Positions 1 through 8,653 of a stretch of 64,000 bases of DNA are shown one piece after another. The notes beneath the pieces were generated by a model, which worked only from the letters and a program-made list of their open reading frames with translations, did not search any database and was not told the origin of the DNA. This stretch comes from Streptomyces sp. BV286 (GTDB taxonomy: Bacteria > Actinomycetota > Actinomycetes > Streptomycetales > Streptomycetaceae). The stretch covers positions 1 through 64,000 of the forward strand of contig NZ_JAHRIB010000163.1 of NCBI RefSeq assembly GCF_019090165.1, read 5' to 3'. Position numbers and translations under genes: made by a program. Numbering within the stretch: the stretch's first letter is position 1; each line of letters begins with the position of its first letter.

Positions 1-1047
1 CACGAGGCCGCCGTCGCCGAGGCCGTCGCCGCGGGCGCGCGGCAGTTGCTCACCCACGTGGAGGTCTCGCTCGGCCGTGCGGACGAGGAGCGCACGGCCG
101 CCGAGAGCGCCAAGGCGCGACGGGAGCAGGACCTCGTCGTCGCCCGGAACCAGGGCCGCGACCTCAAGGCCGAACTCGACAAGCTCACGGACTCGGTGCA
201 CCGCGGTGAGGTGCTCGGGGCCGAGAAGCGGCTGCGGATCGAGCAGTTGGAGGCCAAGGCGCTCGAAGAGCTGGGCGTCGAACCGGCCGGACTGATCGCG
301 GACTTCGGGCCCGGACAGCTCGTACCGCCGTCCCTGCCCGCCGAGGGCGAGGAGCTGCCCGACGACCCGGAGCATCCGCGCAACCAGCCCCGCCCGTTCC
401 ACCGGGCCGAGCAGGAGAAGCGGCTCAGGTCCGCCGAGCGGGCCTACCAGCAGCTGGGCAAGGTCAATCCGCTCGCGCTGGAGGAGTTCGCCGCGCTGGA
501 GGAGCGCCACAAGTTCCTCAGTGAGCAGCTGGAGGACCTGAAGAAGACACGGATCGACCTTCTGCAGGTGGTGAAGGAGGTCGACGAGCGGGTCGAGCAG
601 GTCTTCACCGAGGCCTTCCGGGACACGGCGCGGGAGTTCGAGGGGGTCTTCGGCCGGCTGTTCCCGGGCGGGGACGGTCGGCTGGTCCTGACCGACCCCG
701 GCAACATGCTCACCACGGGCGTCGATGTCGAGGCGCGGCCGCCCGGGAAGAAGGTCAAGCGGCTCTCGTTGCTCTCCGGCGGGGAGCGGTCGCTGACGGC
801 CGTCGCGATGCTCGTGTCGATCTTCAAAGCGCGGCCCAGTCCGTTCTACGTGATGGACGAGGTCGAGGCGGCGCTCGACGACACCAACCTGCAGCGGCTG
901 ATCCGGATCATGGAGGAGCTGCAGGAGGCGTCGCAGCTGATCGTGATCACGCACCAGAAGCGGACGATGGAGGTCGCCGACGCGCTGTACGGCGTGTCCA
1001 TGCAGGGCGACGGAGTGTCGAAGGTCATCAGCCAGCGGCTTCGCTGA
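1..1047 (+). CDS. smc: Chromosome segregation protein SMC, C-terminal part (5' end outside window)
   Basis: Reading frame is open from the first base, so only the last 348 residues are present. They cover the end of the coiled coil (Glu/Lys/Arg/Leu-rich heptads) and the C-terminal ATPase half: the ABC signature LSLLSGGERSLTAVAML, the Walker B FYVMDEVEAALDD and the switch histidine in IVITHQKRTMEVAD. SMC forms the ATP-driven condensin ring with ScpA/ScpB that compacts and segregates the chromosome; in Streptomyces it matters at sporulation septation. The stop at 1045-1047 is followed by a 425-base gap before glcP, so it is probably the last gene of its transcript. Identity is secure from the motifs and from the following ftsY. 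Confidence 0.96.
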   Translation, partial: HEAAVAEAVAAGARQLLTHVEVSLGRADEERTAAESAKARREQDLVVARNQGRDLKAELDKLTDSVHRGEVLGAEKRLRIEQLEAKALEELGVEPAGLIADFGPGQLVPPSLPAEGEELPDDPEHPRNQPRPFHRAEQEKRLRSAERAYQQLGKVNPLALEEFAALEERHKFLSEQLEDLKKTRIDLLQVVKEVDERVEQVFTEAFRDTAREFEGVFGRLFPGGDGRLVLTDPGNMLTTGVDVEARPPGKKVKRLSLLSGGERSLTAVAMLVSIFKARPSPFYVMDEVEAALDDTNLQRLIRIMEELQEASQLIVITHQKRTMEVADALYGVSMQGDGVSKVISQRLR

Positions 1048-1264
1048 CGCTCGCCCGAACGGTCGTAGCGACCGCCGCCGGATCGGGGTCACCGCGCCTG
1101 CGGCCCACTCGGCGGCCGCCCCCGGCCCCGTGCCGTGAACCGGTCCCGGTCCCTACCCCGGCCCCGCTTGACGGTCCGGCAAGCCGCACGCCCGAGGTTG
1201 GCGCGATCACGGAGTTCTCAGCGGCGCTTCCGGGGTACTCCAGAGTTCATGCTGTTTCTGTCTC

Positions 1265-1277
1265 TTCAAGACTTGAA
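1265..1277. promoter_or_regulatory. Candidate operator, perfect 6-bp inverted repeat upstream of glcP
   Basis: TTCAAG-A-CTTGAA is a perfect inverted repeat. It lies 46 bases upstream of the proposed -35 box, and the CTTGAA half-site recurs inside the -35/-10 spacer (1336-1341). The glucose-dependent expression reported for glcP in Streptomyces coelicolor makes a regulator binding here plausible, but the protein is unknown. Confidence 0.45.
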
Positions 1278-1323
1278 CACAATTTCGTCACCTGAGGCAT
1301 CCTTCTGGACGAGAGGCCGCCTC

Positions 1324-1351
1324 TTGACTACGAAACTTGAAGGCATAGTCT
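1324..1351 (+). promoter_or_regulatory. Candidate glcP promoter
   Basis: TTGACT (1324-1329), a 16-base spacer, then TAGTCT (1346-1351) fit the vegetative HrdB-type consensus. The distance to the GTG start at 1473 implies a leader of roughly 115 bases. The spacer contains the CTTGAA half-site also seen in the upstream inverted repeat. Confidence 0.5.
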
Positions 1352-1472
1352 CTGCATCGATGCTTTTACCTTCAGGTGGTGGGTGGCGTAAACGTGTGCG
1401 CCACTGGAGACACCGTCCGGAAGGGCTCGCCCCCACCCCCGGCAGTGAGGCCGGTGGCCCGAGGAGTTACAC

Positions 1473-2891
1473 GTGACCAGCACAGCGCAGCCATCCCCGT
1501 CAGGAGCCCAGGCGGCTCACCCCGAACATCTCGGGCACGTCATCTTCATCGCGGCGGCGGCCGCGATGGGCGGTTTCCTCTTCGGCTACGACAGTGCCGT
1601 GATCAACGGCGCCGTCGAGGCCATCAGGCACCGGTACGACATCGGCTCCGCGGCCCTGGCCCAGGTCATCGCCATCGCGCTGATCGGCTGCGCGATCGGT
1701 GCCGCCACCGCCGGCCGGATCGCCGACCGCATCGGCCGCATCCGCTGCATGCAGATCTCAGCCGTGCTGTTCACCGTCAGCGCCGTCGGCTCCGCGCTGC
1801 CCTTCGCCCTGTACGACCTGGCCTTCTGGCGGGTCGTCGGCGGGTTCGCCATCGGTATGGCCTCCGTCATCGGCCCGGCCTACATCGCCGAGGTCGCCCC
1901 GGCCGCGTACCGCGGGCGGCTCGGCTCCTTCCAGCAGGCCGCGATCGTCATCGGCATCGCCATCTCGCAGCTCGTCAACTGGGGCATCCTGAACGCCGCC
2001 GGCGGTGACCAGCGCGGCGAGATCATGGGTCTGGAAGCCTGGCAGGTCATGCTCGGCGTCATGGTCGTCCCGGCCGTCCTCTACGGCCTGCTCTCCTTCG
2101 CGATCCCCGAGTCGCCGCGCTTCCTGATCTCCGTGGGCCGCGACGAGCGCGCCCGCGAGGTGCTCCGGGAGGTCGAGGGCGACAAGATCGACCTGGACGC
2201 CCGCGTCGCCGAGATCGAGCACGCCATGAAGAGCGAGCACAAGTCGGTCTTCAAGGACCTGCTCGGCGGCACCTTCTTCTTCAAGCCGATCGTCTGGATC
2301 GGCATCGGCCTCTCGGTCTTCCAGCAGTTCGTCGGCATCAACGTCGCCTTCTACTACTCCGCGACGCTGTGGCAGTCGGTCGGCGTCGACCCGTCCGAGT
2401 CGTTCTTCTACTCGTTCACCACGTCGATCATCAACATCATCGGCACCGTGATCGCCATGATCTTCGTCGACCGGATCGGCCGCCGGCCCCTCGCGCTCAT
2501 CGGTTCCGTGGGCATGGTCATCGGGCTCGCGCTGGAGGCCTGGGCCTTCTCCTTCGACCTCGTCGACGGCAAGCTGCCCGCCACGCAGGGCTGGGTCGCC
2601 CTGATCGCCGCCCACGTGTTCGTCCTCTTCTTCGCCCTCTCCTGGGGTGTCGTCGTCTGGGTCTTCCTCGGCGAGATGTTCCCCAACAAGCTCCGCGCCG
2701 CCGCCCTCGGTGTCGCCGCCGCCGCGCAGTGGATCGCCAACTGGGCCATCACCGCGAGCTTCCCGTCGCTGGCCGACTGGAACCTCTCCATGACCTACGT
2801 GATCTACACCGTGTTCGCCGCGCTCTCCATCCCGTTCGTGCTCAAGTTCGTGAAGGAGACGAAGGGCAAGACGCTGGAGGAGATGGGCTAG
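1473..2891 (+). CDS. glcP: MFS sugar/H+ symporter, glucose permease
   Basis: A 472-residue major facilitator of the sugar porter family with twelve predicted membrane segments. Diagnostic motifs are present in order: GRIADRIGR in loop 2-3, PESPRFLI after segment 6, QQFVGINVAFYY in segment 7, DRIGRRPL in loop 8-9 and KETKGKTLEEM near the C terminus. In Streptomyces coelicolor the gene next to smc and ftsY encodes GlcP, the main glucose uptake system, which works by proton symport and feeds glucose kinase; I assign the same role from family and position. The GTG start at 1473 has GAGGAG (1461-1466) six bases upstream. It stands alone and faces a convergent oxidoreductase gene. Confidence 0.88.
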   Translation: MTSTAQPSPSGAQAAHPEHLGHVIFIAAAAAMGGFLFGYDSAVINGAVEAIRHRYDIGSAALAQVIAIALIGCAIGAATAGRIADRIGRIRCMQISAVLFTVSAVGSALPFALYDLAFWRVVGGFAIGMASVIGPAYIAEVAPAAYRGRLGSFQQAAIVIGIAISQLVNWGILNAAGGDQRGEIMGLEAWQVMLGVMVVPAVLYGLLSFAIPESPRFLISVGRDERAREVLREVEGDKIDLDARVAEIEHAMKSEHKSVFKDLLGGTFFFKPIVWIGIGLSVFQQFVGINVAFYYSATLWQSVGVDPSESFFYSFTTSIINIIGTVIAMIFVDRIGRRPLALIGSVGMVIGLALEAWAFSFDLVDGKLPATQGWVALIAAHVFVLFFALSWGVVVWVFLGEMFPNKLRAAALGVAAAAQWIANWAITASFPSLADWNLSMTYVIYTVFAALSIPFVLKFVKETKGKTLEEMG

Positions 2892-2901
2892 CCCATGAAC
2901 C

Positions 2902-2939
2902 CGGGGAGACGGGCCAAGACCCCGCTGTCCTTCTCCCCG
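2902..2939. terminator. Candidate terminator between convergent genes
   Basis: CGGGGAGA (2902-2909) and TCTCCCCG (2932-2939) form an 8-bp perfect inverted repeat with a 22-base loop between the converging glcP and oxidoreductase genes. There is also a 14-base palindrome across the glcP stop codon (ATGGGCTAGCCCAT). No T-run follows, as is usual in Streptomyces. Confidence 0.4.
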
Positions 2940-2975
2940 TACTCGTAGGAGGGCGCGCCGCCCCGGTTCGAGGGC

Positions 2976-3950
2976 CTACCGGTCCTTGAGCCGGGGCAGC
3001 ACGTTCTCGCAGAACAGATGCATGCTCCGCCACCCCTCGTCGACGGGCATCCCGCCGGACAGCGGATGCAGTACGTAGTTGTCGAGGCCCTGCTTCAGGC
3101 ACTCGTCCGGCGTCACGATCCGGTAGACGCCCTCGGCACGCAGCTCGTCGACCGTCGTGGCCGCCGACCTCACCGCCGAGCGGATGTCGGAGGACTGCCA
3201 GGAGGCGTACGTCCGCGCCTCGTGCAGGAAGTGCTCACCGTGCTCGGCCCAGGCGCGGTCCGGGTCCTCGGCGAGGTGCAGGAGCGGGGTCACCGCCGGG
3301 GGCATCATGGTCCAGCCCTGCGTGCCGTACTCGACGAGCCGCTCCTTGTAGTACGCCTCGAGCTCCGGCAGGTGCGCGCTCGGGAAGAACGGCAGCCCGA
3401 GCCGGGCGGCGCGCCGGGCCGCCGCCTTCGAGGAACCGCCCACCAGCAGCAGGGGGTGCGGATCCGAGAAGGGGCGCGGGGTGACCCGTACCGTACGGCC
3501 GCGGTACTCGAACTCCTCGCCGGACCACGCCTTCAGCAGTGTCTCCAGAAGCTCGTCCTGGAGGCGGCCGCGCCGCTTCCACTCCACGTCGAAGAGCTCG
3601 TACTCCTCGGGCCGGTAGCCGATGCCCGCCACCGTGACGAGCCGGCCGCCGCTGAGGAGGTCGAGTACGGCGATGTCCTCGGCCAGGCGCAGCGGATCGT
3701 GCAGGGGGCCGATGATCGCCGAGACGGTGACCGCGATCCTGCGGGTCGCGCCGAAGACCGCGCCCGCGAAGGTGAACGGCGACGGCAGCCAGTTGTTGGC
3801 CGCGCCGTGGTGTTCCTCGGTCTGCACGGTGGTCATACCGCGGTCGTCGGCATAGGCGGCCATCTCCAGTGCGGCCTTGTAGCGGTCGCTGAGCGAGGCG
3901 GGTGTGGCGCCGGGTTCGACGAGGTTGAAACGTACGACCGTTACGGGCAT
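2976..3950 (-). CDS. LLM-class (luciferase-like) flavin/F420-dependent oxidoreductase
   Basis: A 324-residue TIM-barrel protein of the bacterial luciferase superfamily. Typical features are the N-terminal EEHHGA segment, the AVTVSAIIGPLHDPLRLAED strand-helix unit followed by LDLLSGGR, the GIGYRPEEYELF motif, and the LLLVGGSSKAAARRAARLG strand and helix. Members oxidise or reduce small molecules using F420 or FMN; the substrate is not predictable. I start at the internal ATG at 3950 (MPVTVVRFN) and not at the upstream in-frame ATG at 4052, because the upstream 34 residues look non-conserved and the first strand begins at this Met. It is monocistronic and divergent from ftsY. Confidence 0.82.
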   Translation of the reverse strand: MPVTVVRFNLVEPGATPASLSDRYKAALEMAAYADDRGMTTVQTEEHHGAANNWLPSPFTFAGAVFGATRRIAVTVSAIIGPLHDPLRLAEDIAVLDLLSGGRLVTVAGIGYRPEEYELFDVEWKRRGRLQDELLETLLKAWSGEEFEYRGRTVRVTPRPFSDPHPLLLVGGSSKAAARRAARLGLPFFPSAHLPELEAYYKERLVEYGTQGWTMMPPAVTPLLHLAEDPDRAWAEHGEHFLHEARTYASWQSSDIRSAVRSAATTVDELRAEGVYRIVTPDECLKQGLDNYVLHPLSGGMPVDEGWRSMHLFCENVLPRLKDR

Positions 3951-4402
3951 GGGAAAGTCCCCCTTCGCCGAGCGGGCGGGGTGCCGGTGGATCCGGTGCA
4001 GGGGGACGGTAGCTGACGGATCGTCAGACGGCCATAGTCCCGGAGCGGTCATGGCCCCGGACCGGCCGTCGTCCCGGACCTGCCGGCGGGGGGTTGGGCG
4101 GTTCCGTGGGGGCCGAGGCGTGGCCTCTCGGACGGCCGGGGCGGCACGGCCGGGTTCGTGCCCGGCGGCGGCTCACCGGCGGCTCACCGGCGACGAGGAC
4201 ATGTCATGGACCGCGCCACGCGCACTGCGCACACCGCGCCACGGCCAGTCGGTCGGCGTGGTCCATGACACGCCGCGGGAGCGCTGTGCGTACCCTGACG
4301 CATTCGATACTGGGCGCGCCGTGACCGTGCCCCCGAGGGGCCCGCGGCCCCACCGGCCGTGACGGACGGCCCGGCGGGAGGTCACGCCATACTGGAGCTG
4401 TT
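3951..4402. other. Divergent intergenic region, oxidoreductase/ftsY
   Basis: No convincing gene. It contains an 11-bp inverted repeat with distant arms (4202-4212 and 4260-4270, core GTCATGGACC/GGTCCATGAC). A CATACT hexamer (4389-4394) just before the ftsY ribosome binding site could be a -10 box giving a very short leader; I do not see a good -35 for it. Confidence 0.5.
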
Positions 4403-5590
4403 ATGGAAATCGTCATCCTTGCTGTAGTCATCGCCGTGGTCGTGATCGGCGCGCTCGGCGGGCTCGTCGTCGGCAGCCGCAGGCGCAAGCAGCTGCCCCC
4501 GCCGCCCCCCGCCGCTCCCGACATCACCGCCCCGCCGGCCGAGCCGCACGTCGGCGACGAGGCCGAGACGCCGCGCGACGAACCGCGCCGCACGATAGAG
4601 GAGGTGGATCTTCCGGACACCTCGGCGACCGCACCGGTCGTCGAAGCACCCCCGGTCGAGGTCCCGGAGCCGACCGCCGGCCGGCTGGTGCGCCTGCGCG
4701 CCCGCCTCTCCCGCTCACAGAACGCGCTCGGCAAGGGGCTCCTCACGCTCCTCGCGCGCGAGCACCTCGACGAGGACACCTGGGAGGAGGTCGAGGACAC
4801 GCTGCTCACCGCCGACGTCGGGGTGCAGCCCACCCAGGAGCTGGTCGAGCGACTGCGCGAGCGGGTGAGGGTGCTCGGCACGCGGACGCCCGAGGACCTG
4901 CGCACCCTGCTGCGTGAGGAACTGCTCGCGCTGCTGGAGCCCGACTTCGACCGCACCGTGAACACCGAGTCCGGCCTGGACACCCCCGGCATCGTGATGG
5001 TCGTCGGGGTCAACGGCACCGGCAAGACCACCACCACCGGCAAGCTCGCGCGCGTGCTCGTCGCCGACGGCAAGCACGTGGTGCTCGGCGCGGCCGACAC
5101 CTTCCGGGCCGCCGCCGCCGACCAGCTGCAGACCTGGGGCGAGCGCGTCGGCGCCCGCACCGTCCGCGGTCCGGAGGGCGGCGACCCCGCCTCCATCGCC
5201 TTCGACGCCGTCAAGGAGGGCATCCAGGAGGGTGCCGACGTCGTCCTCATCGACACGGCGGGCCGGCTGCACACCAAGACCGGCCTCATGGACGAGCTCG
5301 GCAAGGTCAAGCGCGTCGTCGAGAAGCACGCCCCGCTCGACGAGGTGCTGCTCGTCCTGGACGCCACCACCGGCCAGAACGGCCTGGTCCAGGCGCGAGT
5401 CTTCGCCGAGGTCGTCGACATCACCGGCATCGTCCTGACCAAGCTGGACGGCACGGCCAAGGGCGGCATCGTCATCGCCGTCCAGCGCGAACTGGGCGTC
5501 CCCGTCAAGCTCGTCGGCCTGGGCGAGGGCGCGGACGACCTGGCCCCCTTCGAGCCGGAAGCGTTCGTGGATGCCCTTATCGGCGAGTGA
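4403..5590 (+). CDS. ftsY: Signal recognition particle receptor FtsY
   Basis: A 395-residue SRP-family GTPase that docks SRP-ribosome complexes at the membrane for co-translational insertion. An N-terminal hydrophobic segment (about residues 3-23, followed by SRRRK) is a membrane anchor typical of actinobacterial FtsY. A Pro/Glu-rich linker follows, then the helical N domain and the G domain with GVNGTGKTTTTGKLA (G1), DTFRAAAADQLQTWG (the FtsY/Ffh insertion box), DTAGRL (G3) and TKLDGTAKGG (G4/G5). The ATG at 4403 is preceded by GGAG. Its partner Ffh is encoded at 12.99-14.55 kb. A strong hairpin follows the gene. Confidence 0.97.
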   Translation: MEIVILAVVIAVVVIGALGGLVVGSRRRKQLPPPPPAAPDITAPPAEPHVGDEAETPRDEPRRTIEEVDLPDTSATAPVVEAPPVEVPEPTAGRLVRLRARLSRSQNALGKGLLTLLAREHLDEDTWEEVEDTLLTADVGVQPTQELVERLRERVRVLGTRTPEDLRTLLREELLALLEPDFDRTVNTESGLDTPGIVMVVGVNGTGKTTTTGKLARVLVADGKHVVLGAADTFRAAAADQLQTWGERVGARTVRGPEGGDPASIAFDAVKEGIQEGADVVLIDTAGRLHTKTGLMDELGKVKRVVEKHAPLDEVLLVLDATTGQNGLVQARVFAEVVDITGIVLTKLDGTAKGGIVIAVQRELGVPVKLVGLGEGADDLAPFEPEAFVDALIGE

Positions 5591-5617
5591 CATCGCGTAC
5601 GAGAGGTACGCGCACGA

Positions 5618-5660
5618 GGAAGGGCCCCACCGCATGGTGCAGATGCGGCGGGGCCCTTCC
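5618..5660. terminator. Strong hairpin terminator after ftsY
   Basis: An 18-base inverted repeat with one mismatch (5618-5635 and 5643-5660, core GGAAGGGCCCC / GGGGCCCTTCC) and a 7-base loop lies 27 bases after the ftsY stop. The next gene converges, so it probably acts in both directions. There is no U-tract. Confidence 0.75.
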
Positions 5661-5687
5661 GTACGGGTGGCGCCAGGCCGACAGGCG

Positions 5688-6341
5688 CTAGGCGCGTGAG
5701 CGGTGCGCCACGTAGGCCAGCGTCCCGAGCAGCAGTCGTGCGGCCGGCGGCTTCGTGGCCGAGTCGAGGGCGGGGGAGCGGAGCCAGCGGACCGGGCCGA
5801 GGCCGCCGCGGTCGGAGGGCGGGGCCGTGATGTGCGTACCGGACCCCAGGCCGTGCAGGTCGAGCGACGCGTCGTCCCAACCCATGCGGTAGAGCAGCTC
5901 GGGCAGTTCGGCCGCCGCGCCCGGAGCGACGAAGAAGTGGGCGCGGCCCTGGGGGGTGACCGCCACGGGACCCAGCGGCAGGCCCATGCGCTCCAGCCGG
6001 ACCAGGGCCCGGCGGCCGGCGGACTCGGCCACCTCGATGACGTCGAAGGCGCGGCCCACGGGAAGCATCACCGCGGCGCCGGGGAACTCGCCCCAGCTCT
6101 CCGAGACCTCGTCCAGCGTGGCGCCGGCGGGGACGACCGGAGCGAAGTCCAGGGGATGCGCGCCGCGTTCGCGGCAGTTCGTCCGGCCGCATGAGCAGAC
6201 TCCCGCGGCCGTCCGGGCGCCGGGCACCACGTCCCAGCCCCACAGGCCGGTGTACTCGGCCACGGTGGTGCACTCTGACGCACGGCCGCGGCGACGCGAG
6301 CCGGACCGGATTTCGCGGATGCCGCCGATCGTGAAGCCCAT
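5688..6341 (-). CDS. Bifunctional primase/polymerase-like domain protein
   Basis: A 217-residue protein resembling the N-terminal prim-pol (primase/polymerase) domain found as a stand-alone protein in Streptomyces. Visible features are the YTGLWGWDVVPGAR start of the fold, a CSCGRTNCRERGAHP cysteine cluster, the FDVIEVAE strand where catalytic acids usually sit, and a GSGTHITAPPSDRGG loop. The usual DxD catalytic pair is not obvious (FDVIE only), so activity is uncertain. The ATG at 6341 has GGAGGGGG just upstream; longer in-frame starts back to 6494 lack support. It is convergent with ftsY and divergent from nsdA. Confidence 0.7.
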   Translation of the reverse strand: MGFTIGGIREIRSGSRRRGRASECTTVAEYTGLWGWDVVPGARTAAGVCSCGRTNCRERGAHPLDFAPVVPAGATLDEVSESWGEFPGAAVMLPVGRAFDVIEVAESAGRRALVRLERMGLPLGPVAVTPQGRAHFFVAPGAAAELPELLYRMGWDDASLDLHGLGSGTHITAPPSDRGGLGPVRWLRSPALDSATKPPAARLLLGTLAYVAHRSRA

Positions 6342-6779
6342 GCCCCCTCCAACGGGTCCGGCGCACCGGTGGTTACGTGACGGAATCGGAACGTAACTCT
6401 CAGTTCCCCCGGGTGCGCAGTCCATGCGGCGCCCGGTGGTGCCGCGGGTGGTGCGCCCGGCTTCGCGCGCCCCGATGTGCGTCACTCCGCCCACTCCCGG
6501 CCGTCATGTGTCAAGTGAATCGCGTACGAGCGGACGCGAGTTCATTCGAAGGGGTGGCGAATGGTGGCGTTTCCGGGATCGCCATGGCTGGAGGGGTGAT
6601 CGTGGGATTACTGTGAGTGCACGAGTCCTGGGGACGCATGCACCAGTGGGTATGCCGGAGGCAACCCGGCTTCCCGTTCGATGGGTGAGAACGGCCGGAC
6701 GGACGGCCCTGTGTACCGGCATTCTGGTAGGGCTTGGCGCACACAGCGCACAAGTGGGTTCAGGGATGGGGGCGTTCCG
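6342..6779. other. Divergent intergenic region upstream of nsdA
   Basis: About 440 bases without a credible gene. It contains an imperfect inverted repeat (TGAATCGCGT at 6516-6525 and ACGCGAGTTCA at 6534-6544) that could be an operator for either flanking gene. The reading frame open from 6681 into nsdA lacks a ribosome binding site, so I leave it out of the gene. Confidence 0.5.
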
Positions 6780-8267
6780 GTGGGCGGCAACGGCGGAAGC
6801 GGGACGACCGCGACTGGCACGGACAAGCGCCCCAATGAGCTGTTGGGTTCCTGGTTCGTGCGCAGCGGCTGGTCCAAGGGTGAGCTGGCGCGCCAAGTGA
6901 ACCGCAGAGCGCGCCAGTTGGGAGCCAACCACATCTCGACGGACACCTCCCGTGTCCGCCGCTGGCTCGACGGCGAGAACCCCCGCGAGCCGATCCCGCG
7001 CATCCTCTCCGAGCTGTTCTCCGAGCGCTTCGGCTGTGTCGTCGCCGTCGAGGACCTGGGCCTGCGCGCCGCCCACCGGTCACCGTCGGTCTCCGGCGTC
7101 GACCTGCCCTGGACCGGCCCGCAGACGGTCGCGCTCATCAGCGAGTTCTCGCGCAGCGACCTGATGCTGGCGCGGCGCGGCTTCCTCGGCACGTCCCTGG
7201 CCCTCGCGGCGGGACCCACGCTCATCGAGCCCATGCAGCGCTGGCTGGTGCCCAGCCCCGCCTCCCCGCGCGAGGAGCCCGCTCCCTCCGCCGCCGCCTC
7301 GCGCCGCCCCGGCCGGCTCTCCCAGCCCGAGCTGGACCTCCTGGAGTCCACCACCGTCATGTTCCGCCAGTGGGACGCCCAGTGCGGCGGCGGCCTGCGC
7401 CGCAAGGCGGTCGTCGGCCAGCTGCACGAAGTGACCGACCTCCTCCAGGAGCCCCAGCCCGAGTCCACCACCAGGCGGCTGTTCAAGGTCGCCGCCGAGC
7501 TGGCCGAGCTCGCGGGCTGGATGAGCTACGACGTGGGGCTCCAGCCCACCGCGCAGAAGTACTTCGTCCTCGCCCTGCACGCCGCCAAGGAAGCCGCCGA
7601 CCGGCCGCTGGGCTCGTACATCCTGTCCAGCATGAGCCGCCAGATGATCCACCTGGGCCGGCCCGACGACGCGCTGGAACTGATCCACCTCGCCCAGTAC
7701 GGAAGCCGTGACTGCGCGAGCCCGCGCACCCAGTCCATGCTGTATGCGATGGAGGCCCGCGCCTACGCCAACATGGGGCAGCCCGGGAAGTGCAAGCGGG
7801 CCGTCCGGATGGCGGAGGACACCTTCGGCGACGCGGTCGAGTTCGACGAGCCCGAGCCCGACTGGATCCGCTTCTTCTCCGAGGCCGAGCTGCACGGCGA
7901 GAACTCCCACTCCTACCGTGACCTCGCCTACGTCGCGGGCCGTAGCCCCACCTACGCCTCGCTGGCCGAGCCCGTCATGCAGAAGGCCGTCGACCTCTTC
8001 GGGAAGGACTCCGAGCACCAGCGTTCGTACGCGCTCAACCTCGTCGGGATGGGCACGGTGCACCTGCTCCGGCGGGAGCCCGAGCAGAGCACCGTCCTGG
8101 TGCGCGAGGCCCTCAGGATCGCCAAGAAGGTCCGCTCCGAACGGGTCAACACTCGTATCCGAAAAACCGTCGACACGGCCGTCCGCGACTTCGGGGACCT
8201 CGCCGTCGTCGTGGACCTGACCGAGCAGCTCGCCGTCGACCTGCCCGAGACCGCCGAGGCGGTCTGA
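6780..8267 (+). CDS. nsdA: NsdA-type negative regulator of differentiation (TPR protein)
   Basis: A 495-residue protein matching NsdA, which in Streptomyces coelicolor represses sporulation and antibiotic production and lies between a primase-like gene and amtB, as here. The N terminus (about residues 15-90) has RPNELLGSWFVRSGWSKGEL and TSRVRRWLDGENPREPIP, resembling a helix-turn-helix domain. A hydrophobic stretch (RRGFLGTSLALAAGPTLI) follows. The C-terminal two thirds are alpha-helical repeats of TPR type (for example YFVLALHAAKEAADRP, LYAMEARAYANMGQPGKCKR). The GTG at 6780 was chosen because the conserved region begins soon after it; an ATG at 6681 is in frame. Molecular target is not known to me. 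Confidence 0.85.
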   Translation: MGGNGGSGTTATGTDKRPNELLGSWFVRSGWSKGELARQVNRRARQLGANHISTDTSRVRRWLDGENPREPIPRILSELFSERFGCVVAVEDLGLRAAHRSPSVSGVDLPWTGPQTVALISEFSRSDLMLARRGFLGTSLALAAGPTLIEPMQRWLVPSPASPREEPAPSAAASRRPGRLSQPELDLLESTTVMFRQWDAQCGGGLRRKAVVGQLHEVTDLLQEPQPESTTRRLFKVAAELAELAGWMSYDVGLQPTAQKYFVLALHAAKEAADRPLGSYILSSMSRQMIHLGRPDDALELIHLAQYGSRDCASPRTQSMLYAMEARAYANMGQPGKCKRAVRMAEDTFGDAVEFDEPEPDWIRFFSEAELHGENSHSYRDLAYVAGRSPTYASLAEPVMQKAVDLFGKDSEHQRSYALNLVGMGTVHLLRREPEQSTVLVREALRIAKKVRSERVNTRIRKTVDTAVRDFGDLAVVVDLTEQLAVDLPETAEAV

Positions 8268-8653
8268 CCCCAGTACGCCGGCCGCGGCCGCCGTCCTTAC
8301 CGCCCGACTCGGCTCCCCCATGCCAGGTCATCGGACGGACGGCCGTGGTCGGTCACCTCTTTGCGCCTGAGCCGGAGCCGCTCCCGCGGAGGTGGCCGGT
8401 CGCCGCAGGGGTTCCTCAAGCGGTGATTGCGGTCGCACAGGTCAAAGGTTGCGTCACGATAACGATCGAGATCGCTGCTTTCCGGCGGTTCATCGAGGCG
8501 TAACACGCACGTCCTCTTCGTCACCCGGGCGAAACATTCAGGGGCGCCGGTCGAAACCGCGCTGCGCCAATCTCTGGCGCATAACCGGCCCACCCCTCAT
8601 GACCGCTCATGGCTTCGCCCGCACGGGGCCGTACCAAAGACGAGGAGACGCCG
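8268..8653. other. nsdA-amtB intergenic region with nitrogen control site
   Basis: A 386-base gap that isolates the amtB operon. Its main content is the GlnR box at 8520-8557. A further GTAAC (8500-8504) lies 15 bases upstream of that box. No coding frame is supported. Confidence 0.6.
8520..8557 (+). promoter_or_regulatory. GlnR operator of the amtB-glnB-glnD operon
   Basis: The sequence reads GTCAC-N6-GAAAC-N6-GGGCG-N6-GAAAC. This fits the Streptomyces GlnR consensus of two a/b half-site pairs (gTnAC-n6-GaAAc) with exact 6-base spacing; only the third pentamer is degenerate. It lies about 96 bases upstream of the amtB start. GlnR activates amtB, glnK and glnD under nitrogen limitation. Confidence 0.82.

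Larger units (their letters stand above)
1048..1472. other. smc-glcP intergenic region
   Basis: No credible coding frame. The second half holds a promoter-like sequence (1324-1351) and short repeats of a TTCAAG/CTTGAA half-site (1265-1277, 1336-1341 and a degenerate copy near 1371), described separately. The first 200 bases show nothing recognisable. Confidence 0.6.

Noticed and set aside
1758..2615. 285-codon frame on the minus strand opposite glcP
   Set aside because: Asp/Glu/Gly/Val-rich composition with no motif; it is the antisense shadow of a GC-rich gene.
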